Origin: CAWDMC01 sp963803295
Lineage (GTDB): Bacteria; Acidobacteriota; Terriglobia; UBA7540
NCBI GenBank assembly: GCA_963803295.1
Contig: CAWDMC010000028.1
Coordinates: forward strand, 310,001-374,000
DNA length: 64,000 bases
Reading direction: 5' to 3'
Part shown: positions 28,001 to 36,613 of the stretch, piece after piece
Position numbering within the stretch: position 1 is the stretch's first letter
How the letters are laid out: every line of letters starts with the position of its first letter
The notes under the pieces: model-generated
What the model was told of the DNA's origin: nothing
The model's input: the letters and a program-made list of their open reading frames with translations, nothing else
Databases searched by the model: none
Translations under genes and position numbers: made by a program

Positions 28001-29446
28001 CTAGAACGAATAGTCGAAACCCGTCTGGAAACCGTTCAGCCTGAAAAACTGCGTGGTGCTGGGCACGGGCTGCTCCCAGCGGTGCTGGTACTCGAACTCC
28101 CACTTGATGTTGCTACGGATCAGAATCTGCACCCCAGGACTCACGCGATTGCGCGTGTTGTAGCGCGAAAGGCCGTTGAGGAAGTCGGTCGGCGAGTTCA
28201 CTAGATCGTAGCGCATGAGAGCGATAACCCAAGGGTAAACCCAGTAGTTGGCCTGCACAAACCCGCCACTGAAAGTGACCGGCGCGGAGGGAATGAAGCT
28301 GGTGGCCGTATTGTCATCCATTACGAGCATGTGGTTCTCGTCGTGGCCATACATTCCCAATCCGTAGAGCTCAAACCGGCGGTACTTAAAGCGGAAGTCT
28401 GTGCCGAACCGGTAGAACGGCTCTTCGATGGTCCCGATACTGGGGATGGTGCGATCCGCATTGAACGCGTTACGACCATAGTAGTAGAAAGCGCCGAGGC
28501 GAAGCGAAGTGTGGTCGCGCGGCCCGGTGGGGCCCGCCGCCTGCACCTCCTTACGGGCCTCCGGATCCCGCTCCAAGTTGAACTTTTGGGACACCCGCAC
28601 GTAGATGTCCTTCGAGTTGCGTAAGGCCGGCCCATCGTTGTTGCCGTTCACGACTGCGACCGACCAGTTAAAGTTCCCATCGTTTGGGAACCCGCCGATT
28701 TCAATTCCGCGCTGCGGCGCCGCAAACACGAAGGGGTTGTTGGTGGTGCCCAGCGCGCCCGCAACACTCGCCTGGTCGTAGATGTCGTAGTCCGTGAGGT
28801 TGATGGTGCGGGCCTGCGTGAACGGCAGATCAGGTTCGAACTGGCCCATGCGGACGTTTAGCGTGTCCTTGGGAAGGCCGATGTAATGACCGAGGTCATT
28901 GACCCGCAAGTAGCCGTCGCCGAGCCCGCCGTCGGCACCCGAGCCGCCCGTGGAGACGTCATCGTCAATCCAGAAAGACAGTCTCTCACCGAAGCTGCCT
29001 GCGCCGATTATGGTGAAAGTGTTTGGCGCGAATAGATCAGTGCGTGGCAGATAACCCGCGGCTAAGGGCTGCTTGCTGTTGTATGCCGCAAAGCCGGAAT
29101 ACCGGAAGCCGATTGGTATGGTTCCAGGAATCTCTCCCGGATAGACGGCCTTGGGGAAGGCTTCCTTCTGTGCCTTCGCCCCCAGCATTACAGGCGGCTC
29201 CTTCACAAACGTTTCGTCGTCTTTGGGGAACTTGAACCCGTTCTTCTTAAAGGCCTCGCCGAAGTCGTTTAGCTCTGGATAGTTATTGTGACAAGTCGTA
29301 CACGAGGTCTGATACTTACGCGCAAAGGCCGGGATAGCTGAGGTCCGAGGCACAAGCCCTAGAGTCAGCCAAAAGAACAATCCCGCCGCCCCTAGAATGC
29401 CTGCCAACAGACTTGCCCTGCCGGTGCTTGAAAGCTGCCGTAACAT
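28001..29446 (-). CDS. Outer-membrane cytochrome c-porin fusion
   Basis: 481 residues from ATG 29446, preceded by AGGAGG; an in-frame start at 29548 lacks a comparable site. A signal sequence, then one haem site at residues 49-53 (CTTCH) in FARKYQTSCTTCHNNYPELN, then about 400 residues of alternating polar/aromatic strands ending in Phe (GFDYSF), as expected for a beta-barrel. The plan, an N-terminal monohaem domain fused to a porin, is that of Cyc2-type outer-membrane cytochromes, which oxidise extracellular Fe(II). Orthology is not shown. It is the first gene of the cluster, 154 bp before the cupredoxin. Confidence 0.8.
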   Translation of the reverse strand: MLRQLSSTGRASLLAGILGAAGLFFWLTLGLVPRTSAIPAFARKYQTSCTTCHNNYPELNDFGEAFKKNGFKFPKDDETFVKEPPVMLGAKAQKEAFPKAVYPGEIPGTIPIGFRYSGFAAYNSKQPLAAGYLPRTDLFAPNTFTIIGAGSFGERLSFWIDDDVSTGGSGADGGLGDGYLRVNDLGHYIGLPKDTLNVRMGQFEPDLPFTQARTINLTDYDIYDQASVAGALGTTNNPFVFAAPQRGIEIGGFPNDGNFNWSVAVVNGNNDGPALRNSKDIYVRVSQKFNLERDPEARKEVQAAGPTGPRDHTSLRLGAFYYYGRNAFNADRTIPSIGTIEEPFYRFGTDFRFKYRRFELYGLGMYGHDENHMLVMDDNTATSFIPSAPVTFSGGFVQANYWVYPWVIALMRYDLVNSPTDFLNGLSRYNTRNRVSPGVQILIRSNIKWEFEYQHRWEQPVPSTTQFFRLNGFQTGFDYSF

Positions 29447-30065
29447 GGTTAGTAGCCCTCCTAGATCCGATAAGGCTAGCCCTTTAGCAGGAGATTCCAA
29501 CTGCTCTTGTGTTTCGTGATTCCGCCGGGTCTCCAGCGAATTCGACAAGGGAAGTTCTCTACCCTTCCTGCATTTCGGGCCTTCATGTATCGCTTCCCGA
29601 TAGACGGTTGGTTTAACTTGTTCCTAAGCTCGCCATTCTTAAGAAACCCGCGAACCCGAGCGCGAGAGTGGCGAAGCCAGTCACCGACAGATCATAAAGT
29701 CGGTTTCAACAACGCGTGCGAGCCTACACGAATGAGGAAACGCTAGTCTGTGACGGCCATCACATCACCCCAGCGCACCCACAGCTCGCGCCAGGAATAG
29801 TCCTTGACCGCAGAACCGAAGTGGCCTGCGGGGCCGTCCAAGTGGCACCCAAACAACTTGATGGCGCTGGAAGGAAGATCGGAAAAGCGAAGAGGACCAG
29901 CGACTCTAGCCGATATCGGGAATTGCTCGCGGGCCTTTGAGTTGGCCCCTTAAGAAACGTTTAGCCCTTGCTTGGCGTCAAGCTTGACGATCGGGCCCCA
30001 GCGCTTAGCTACACGGACAGTGCGCTGCAGCAACACCTGTGCGAGCGGTCGTCAGATCCGCAATG
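29447..30065. other. Intergenic between the cytochrome cluster and an IS remnant
   Basis: About 600 bp without a convincing gene. The promoter of the minus-strand cytochrome operon should lie in its left part; I see no clear regulator site. Confidence 0.35.
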
Positions 30066-30745
30066 AGATCACCTCGAACCGTCAGACGCTATATGCCCGA
30101 TGACCCAGGACCCCGACGTGGCCCCCCGGTCTCAGCGTTGGATGACGTTTGTTCGCAACCATGCTCAAGGTATTCTGGCCTGTGACTTCTTCGTCAGCGT
30201 GATCGCCAGCTTTCGGGTGCTCTACGTTTTCGTGATCATGGAGGTGGGAACACACAAGATCGCCCACTTCAACGTCACCGCTCATCCCAGCGGACTGGAC
30301 GCTGAAGCAATTCCGGGAGGTCATCACCGGTGAGAAACTCTACCGGTTCCTCCTCCACGGCCGCGACAGCATCTACTCCTGCGATCTCGATTCGGCCGTA
30401 AAGGCGATGGGCCTGAGCATCTTGAAAACGCCCTTCCGAGCACCTCAGGCGAACGCTTTCTGCGAACGCCGAGTCGGAACCATTCGCCGGGAATGCTTGG
30501 ATTTTCTAGTTCAGCTGAATGAGAGACACCTGCGGAGAATTCTCAAGGAGTGGATGGCCCATTACAACAAGGGCCGCCCCCACTCCAGTTTGGGCCCGGG
30601 ATACCAGAACCGACGGCAGAGGCCGCGGCGAAGCGACTCTCCGGATACCGAATTCCGAGCGATCGTCAAGTCCTGGCCGGGCCCATCTTGGGAGTTCAGC
30701 ACCACGAATACCGACTCGAGAGGATTGCGGTATGAGCCTGATACT
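30066..30745 (+). pseudogene. IS transposase remnant, catalytic-core part
   Basis: Reads SPRTVRRYMP, then SQRWMTFVRNHAQGILACDF with the first catalytic Asp, VLYVFVIMEVGTHKIAHFN, EVITGEKLYRFLLHGRDS, LSILKTPFRAPQANAFCERR with the catalytic Glu region, RECLDFLVQLNERHLRRILK and HYNKGRPHSSLGPG. At least two frame changes are needed (near 30285 and 30600). It is the rve/DDE part of the same transposase type whose N-terminal helices lie at 18685-18985. Confidence 0.8.
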
Positions 30746-30869
30746 CCAGAAGGCCCCACCAGACACCTCAGAATTCGGTGACTCTGGGTCTCCGACCCGC
30801 AAGCCCTGCAGGCGGCCCGCCAGGCGGAGGCTTTCCCTATGTTGGCAATCGTATCGAGGGGATTGCTCG

Positions 30870-31075
30870 CCTTCTTGTGTCGCATGCCTGTTCTCGGAGA
30901 AACGGGCGCGTGAGCGGAAGGAAATGGATATCCAGCATTGGAAAAAGGTGCAGTGGCCGGCGCTTAAACAAAAAGCGCAAAAAGAAGGCCGCGCCATCGT
31001 TTTGATCGATGAGAGTGGCTTCGAGGAAGCCTCTTCCCAAATTATGTGGACGGCAGGTACGATTATTTCTTTTAC
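30870..31075 (+). pseudogene. IS630-type transposase fragment
   Basis: Reads KRARERKEMDIQHWKKVQW, PALKQKAQKEGRAIVLIDES and GFEEASS, the segment leading to the first catalytic Asp (IDES) of an IS630/winged-helix DDE transposase. Both ends are lost. The right end touches the truncated methyltransferase gene. Confidence 0.6.
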
Positions 31076-31107
31076 GCCCTACAGGTGGCTTGGGGCAATA
31101 TCAGTAA

Positions 31108-32137
31108 GCGAGGTTTGAAATCATCGAGCTTCCCAATCCCGCGCCCGTACTAGATCTCATCGAGGCCTTCAGGCGCTCTAAAACCATGTTCGCCGCGGTA
31201 TCCCTGGGGATTTTTGATCGCTTGGACAACGGTGGGTCGGAGGCCCCAATACTGGCTCATGAGTTGGGTGCCAACGCCGACGCAATCGAGCGTGTGCTGA
31301 ACTCCTGCGTCGCTATGGGGCTGATCGAGAAACAAGGCGCAGTTTACTCTAACAGTCCAGCAGCTAACATCTATTTGACTCGGTCAAGTCCAAACACGCT
31401 CGTGGGTTATATTCTCTATTCCGAACCGCGCGCTCTACCCGCTTTGGGCAAACCTGGAGGCCGCGATTCGCGAAGGGACGAATCGTTGGCAGCAGACCTT
31501 CGGAGGTGAGTCATCGATCTTCGAACATTTCTTCCGCACCGAAGAGGCACGGCAGGATTTTCTGAGTGGCATGAATGGTTTAGGCCAATTGAGTTCCCCC
31601 GCCGTCGTCGCCGCTTTCGATCTGGGGCGGTTTCACCGGTTGGTGGATCTGGGCGGCGGTACGGGCCACCTGGCGTTGACCGCCTGCGCGCTTTACCCAG
31701 CACTTCAAAGCGTGGTGTTTGATCTGCCTGCCGCCATTTCCACCGCGCGCGAATACATGGAAGGCTCGCCATATGGGAGCCGCGTTGCCCTTGTCGCCGG
31801 CGATTTCTTCACCGCCCCTTTGCCGGAGGCGGATCTTTTCGCCGTCGGCCGCATTCTGCACGACTGGTCGGAGGAAAAGATTCACATGCTGCTGAGGAAA
31901 ATCTGGGAACGATTACCCTTCAACGGCGCTCTCCTGATCGCTGAAAAACTACTCGGCAACGATAAGACCGCTCCCGTGCCGGCCCTGATGCAATCACTTA
32001 ACATGCTGGTTTGTACCGAAGGCAAGGAGCGCACCCTCACCGAGTACGCTGCCCTGCTCCGCCAAGCGGATTTTACTAAGGTTGATGGAGTAGTAACCAA
32101 CGCTCCGCTCGACGCCATTCTGGCTGTGAAAGGGTGA
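31108..32137 (+). pseudogene. O-methyltransferase (Methyltransf_2 type), 5'-truncated and frameshifted
   Basis: Reads LPNPAPVLDLIEAFRRSKT and MFAAVSLGIFDRLDNGGSEA, a dimerisation/winged-helix domain. A frame change near 31420-31425 is then required before NRALYPLWANLEAAIREG and the SAM-binding part with VDLGGGTGHLA, DLPAAI, GRILHDWSEEK and LIAEKLL. A stop at 31105 with no start codon after it shows that the 5' end was lost, probably at the junction with the IS630 fragment. The relatives are acetylserotonin O-methyltransferase-like; the substrate is unknown. Confidence 0.82.
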
Positions 32138-32403
32138 GCACGCCCAAACGCGCCTCACGACGCCTGGCGGCGAACCCCGCGGCGGCGGAAGAAAAGGGCT
32201 GACCGCTACCGACAGGTGGCACGAGCTGCTTGTCAGCCCTTACCAAATGGTACGCTATTCTTGTACGGTTTCCGTTGCTATGGCGATCACGGGCAACAAG
32301 GTCGCGCCCCGCTTGCTCGATCACTATCTCGGCCGCACCGGATATGACGCGCATCACTGAATCCGTGGGAGTGAATTATAACGCCAGCGAAGGGTCCACA
32401 AGG

Positions 32404-33090
32404 TTACCTTTGTCCGGCCCGAATCGCGGGACAGTGTCTGGCCGAGTGGATCACGAGGTATTGTCGGTTCTTGGTGAGGGTTGCGGGGCACTCCGGCCAG
32501 AAAAGCTTCACTCGGTCGAGCCAGAGGCGAATCGTGTGCCGGAAGCGCCGATCCAGTGAGTAATCTCGAGTTCCCAGTTGTTCATTCAGACCTCCTGCGC
32601 CGAATACCGGCACATGAACGGATCCAGCCTTGACCGTCCAGCTCCTCCAAACAATCCAGATATAGAAATCCAGGATTCCAGGTGCGTGCGCCAACGCAGC
32701 TACTACCTCGCGCTCCACCGGAATGCGATGGGCATCGATCTCCGTGTAGAAACCTTCACTGAGGGTTATCGTGTTCTCAGTAGGGTGGGTAGGAGCGATA
32801 GGTCCTTCTTCGCTGGGATTGGACCAGAGACATAAATGATCAAAGAAGTGAAAGCGAGCCCAATCGATAACCGACTTGCGGTCGGGTTGCTCCTCGGTTC
32901 CAAAAAAGATCGTGGCGGTGAAGAGACGTTGAAAACCCTGGACTAGCCGACGATAGTGCGGACCGTCACGTGGTAGCCTGAAGAAGTCGAGGATCTGGGC
33001 AGCGTTCTCGAAGCGAATGACCCGACTCTTCTGTTGCAGGGCGAGAGTTGCAATCCAGATGGGGATCAGCCGATCCTGGCCGTAAGGGAC
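32404..33090 (-). pseudogene. Plasmid RepA-like replication initiator, C-terminal part
   Basis: From VPYGQDRLIPIWIATLALQQ through FRLPRDGPHYRRLVQGFQRL, FFDHLCLW, LSEGFYTEI, LAHAPGILDFYIWIVWRSW and WPECPATL, the pattern of plasmid-encoded RepA proteins. The frame runs on into the recombinase gene at 33098 and has no start of its own. Its N-terminal part lies at 39808-40134. Removing 33091-39810 rejoins them in frame as FGLPTVPYGQDR. Confidence 0.8.
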
Positions 33091-33097
33091 GGGCGTT

Positions 33098-34780
33098 TCA
33101 TACTGCACCCTCCGCAGTAGCGTTTGGGGATACTTTACCTTTTTGTAGTTTAGTTGAGTTGCGCACCCGGTCCTGGAGCCTCTGTTCGTCCGACCCATTC
33201 AGCGTGATCCAGTATGGCATCCGTGGGTTCAGCCGCCGAGCATGGATCAGGCTGCGCTTGATCCAATAGTAGACTACGTACTTGTTGACTCCAAGGTGCT
33301 GGGCCACCTGTTGCACGGTCAGCTCCTCCGGCCTCTGGAGTGTCACGGGAGGAATCTGATAGCGCCAACGGATCCACCGCACGATTCGTGTGGTATACGG
33401 TTTACCTTTGGGACTGGCATGCCCTTCGCGATGGAGCCGGTTCGCGATCTCCGCATCGGGTAAGCCGTGTGCCAGCTCCCGGACTTTGTCGACCACTGCG
33501 ACCGGATACCGCACGCGATCGGCTATGGGGAGCGGGAGTTGCACCGTGAGATGGGTCGAAGTCCCACCCTGCCAGCGGAGGTGAAGCAAGAGCTGCTTGG
33601 AAGGGGAGGGTTTCTCGACAGTAATATCCTTGAGGAGCAGCCGCAACATCCGCTTGCGGTCCTTGGCCAGTGTGGTCGGGGCATGCCACACCCGCGGTAA
33701 ATCCTGGGCCAGCGCGAGGACCTTCGCTTTCTGCTCAGGTGTGGCCACGCGGGCTTCTTGCCGCCGAAACTCGGCGGCTTGCTTTTTGAGGTCTTCTAAC
33801 TGCAGCAGGGCATCGTTCCAGCGCCGCTCCAGCGTGCTCGCCACCAGGCGCTGCGAAGGATCGACCTCCAGATAGCGCCGCTCGGCGAGGGCCGCTTCGT
33901 ACTCGGCGCGTTCGATCCGCATCTGCCACTGCCGCCCGAGGGCCTGATCGCGCGACTCCAACTCCGCCAGAGCCGCCAGGGCAAGCTCGAGCTCGGCGGG
34001 TTGCATGGCCTTCAGCACCTCCTCCGCGACGGCGGCGTCGAGCAGATCGCAGCGGAGGTTCAGGCATTCCTTGCTCGTCCCCAGATTTTCCCGGCGTAAC
34101 CAGGTGCATTGATAGCGGGGATAAATGCCGCCGTTCCCCGTGTAGCGTACCGTCAGCCGGCGGCCACAGCATCCACACAGCAGCAATCCCTGGAGCAGCG
34201 CCAAGCCTTCGCGCGCCGGGCCCGCCAGGACCGTCTCCTCACCGTTGGTGCGATTCTTCTCCAAGCGCTCCTGATTGTGCAGGAACTCTTCCCAACTGAT
34301 ATATCCCTCGTGGTGATCTTGCAGGCTGACGCGCCAGTCGGGAATCGCCACCGCGTACTTCCGGGGATGAACCTTACCTTCCGGGCTGATCTCCCGCCGA
34401 TACTGATAACGGCCGAAAACGTACCGGCCGGCATAGGACGGGTTCTTGAGCAGGCCCAGCACCCGGCCGTGCGTCAGGCGGCCCCAGATCAGCTTTCCAT
34501 CCCAGGCTCCCCCATACGCACGCTTGGGGAAACGCAGCGTGCTTGCGGCGAAGCGTTGCATCACCGCGAAGGCGCTGCCGGTTTCGCGAAACAGCCGAAA
34601 CACCAAGCTCACCGCGCCCCGCACTTCTTCGTCCGGATCCAAGATAATACGGCTTTCCGCGTCGTAGCCAAAGCCCACCGGCAGGGGAAAACGTAACTCG
34701 CCTTTCTGGGCTTTGTGGAGCTTGCCGCCCTGGAGGCGGGCGCGCAAAAAATGCAGTTCGGCCGAGGCCATGACGCCCTT
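33098..34780 (-). pseudogene. Element A serine recombinase, C-terminal part
   Basis: About 560 codons beginning KGVMASAELHFLRARLQGG, i.e. in the middle of the resolvase domain. The recombinase domain follows (YAGRYVFGRYQYRREISP), then the zinc ribbon (LLLCGCCGRRLTVRY), a coiled coil and a C-terminal HTH (LTVQQVAQHLGVNKYVVYYW). The missing first part is at 38546-38956; together they read FNDGLLLGL-KGVMASAE in frame. No other damage is seen, so it was probably functional before element B entered. Confidence 0.85.
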
Positions 34781-35423
34781 TAAGCCAGCAACAGACTACA
34801 CCCTATGTTGCACTTTGTGGGTGTTCGCTCAGGATTACCTCAGAAGAGAGTCCCTACTGCGGCCAAGCCGGTCGGGTGAGGCGCGTCTTCTGGCGGGAAC
34901 GCAAACCGTGGGCTTGGGTGCGCTTTCGCATTGGGGGTATGACGGCGGTTCCTTGGAACTGGACAGATCTCCCTGTCCCACAGACGGAAGGAACTCCTTC
35001 GTCAGATGGGCAGCAAACGGTCCTTCTCTCTCCGACCGCGCTGTGCGAAATGGTTCGTTTTCTTGGCAGTCACGGCCCCAACCCCAACAAAAGAGATTCC
35101 CATGCCTGAAGCTTTTGGGCTTCTCTCGACAGCGACGTCGGTCGCTCATCGAATCGGGGTTTACGTCCACTCGATGGCCATGGCTATAACTCTGCTGCGT
35201 GGTGGTGGAGGTCTTCGCTACAAGGACTGAGGTGGGTACGAGGTGTCCATAGCGAAGCAGATTTGTCTGCTGGCCGGAGAAGCCTCCCACAGCAGACCGC
35301 TGAAAGATTTCGCTGGACAAATGCCGCCCTTTTGGATACGGTAAGGTGGGCTAAGGCTGCGGTCGGCACGTGCAGACCGAGCGGTTCAGAAAATCAGGAA
35401 GGAGTTCGAGGCCGCCAGCCCCC
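34781..35423. other. Left arm of element B, nothing recognised
   Basis: About 640 bp with overlapping short frames but no recognisable protein. It might hold the promoter for druA and the recombinase, or a decayed cargo gene. Confidence 0.35.
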
Positions 35424-36611
35424 ATGATCATGTCCCCATCCCTGACCTTTTGCGGGCGTACATTCGGTGTGGAGGAATTGGAACTAATGCGCCAGATCGC
35501 GGAGAAATTCTCTGCTTTGGGGGTGACCGAGATCGCGCGAACGGTCTGCGAATTACTCGAATGGAGGCGGCCGAGTGGAAGGCTGAAGGACCATGAATGC
35601 CGACAGCTGCTGGAGCAGCTCCAAGCCAAAGATTTCCTGACACTCCCCGCCCTTCGAAAATTGGGCGGGAAAGGTCCGCGGCGGCCAGACCTCTCAGGGG
35701 TCTGCGCAGAGCCCAGCACTGTCGCAGGCACCGTGAGCGAATACACACCCTTGGAGATGGTCCTCGTGGGAGGTGAAGCCGACAGCCGCCGTTGGCGCGA
35801 AAAGGTGGAGCGCTACCACTATCTCGGCTGTCGCGTACCCTTCGGTGCGAACCTGCGCTACTGGGTGCGTTGTCGCGATCGGGAGTTGGCCTGTCTGCTC
35901 TGGAACTCGCCGGCCTGGAAGATGCGGGCTCGGGATGCGTGGATCGGCTGGAGCGAGGCACAACGACAGCGTCACCTGCAACAGGTCGTCAACAACGGTC
36001 GATTTCTGATTTTGCCGGGGGTGCACGTCAAAGGACTCGCCAGCAAGATCCTGGCGCTGAGTGCACGGCAAGTGCCGGCTGACTGGGAGAAGCACTTCGG
36101 GTGTCATCCCGTGCTGCTGGAAACCCTGGTGGATGTGACGCGTTTTCGTGGCACCTGCTACCGGGCTGCCAACTGGATCAGGGTGGGCCAAACCAGGGGG
36201 CGGGGTCGCATGGACCGCGAGCATAAACGTCATGGACAAGCGATCAAGGACATTTACGTTTACCCCCTGGTGCGCGATGCCCGACAGCGGCTCTGCAGTA
36301 ATCCCATCCCAACGTATGGTAGTGCACCACATGCCGAACTCGTGGATGCCCATAGTCTCTTTGCCCGTCTCGTGTGGCATCAAGTTCGACCCCGCGAGCG
36401 CTCCGCCACTGAGGCAAGACATCGAAGGGCTTCGCCTCACGGCGCAAACGTCAGACCGGCGGTAGTCGGGTCATCCTGTGCGTGGGGAGCCGCGAGATCC
36501 GCGACGATTACGGACGCTGCCTTGGTGAACCCGGTCCCAGCGTCCCTAGAAACACTGTTCATTGAACTGGTACGGCGCCGACTAGACCGCCCTGCCGTCC
36601 AGGAGGGTTGA
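35424..36611 (+). CDS. druA: DruA-like protein (DUF4338), Druantia family
   Basis: About 395 residues. The N-terminal helical region (CGRTFGVEELELMRQIAEKF, ARTVCELLEWRRPSGRLKDH) leads to the DUF4338 core: RYHYLGCRVPFGANLRYWV, ELACLLWNSPAWKMRARDAW, VNNGRFLILPGVHVKGLAS, LLETLVDVTRFRGTCYRAAN and KDIYVYPLVRDARQRLC. This is the DruA signature. Other Druantia proteins (DruB-E) are absent. After residue about 310 the tail does not resemble the family; its last part (FIELVRRRLDRPAV) looks like the small gene that precedes such recombinases, so a fusion or lost stop is likely. Solo DruA genes occur on mobile elements; defence activity is not shown. Confidence 0.82.
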   Translation: MIMSPSLTFCGRTFGVEELELMRQIAEKFSALGVTEIARTVCELLEWRRPSGRLKDHECRQLLEQLQAKDFLTLPALRKLGGKGPRRPDLSGVCAEPSTVAGTVSEYTPLEMVLVGGEADSRRWREKVERYHYLGCRVPFGANLRYWVRCRDRELACLLWNSPAWKMRARDAWIGWSEAQRQRHLQQVVNNGRFLILPGVHVKGLASKILALSARQVPADWEKHFGCHPVLLETLVDVTRFRGTCYRAANWIRVGQTRGRGRMDREHKRHGQAIKDIYVYPLVRDARQRLCSNPIPTYGSAPHAELVDAHSLFARLVWHQVRPRERSATEARHRRASPHGANVRPAVVGSSCAWGAARSATITDAALVNPVPASLETLFIELVRRRLDRPAVQEG

Positions 36612-36613
36612 GA

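Noticed and set aside
34713..35189. 158-codon plus-strand frame across the left edge of element B
   Set aside because: It spans the A/B junction, has no family-like composition, and its first part is antisense to the recombinase.
35424..36611. Complete Druantia defence operon
   Set aside because: Only a DruA-like gene is present; no DruB, DruC, DruD or DruE helicase in the neighbourhood.
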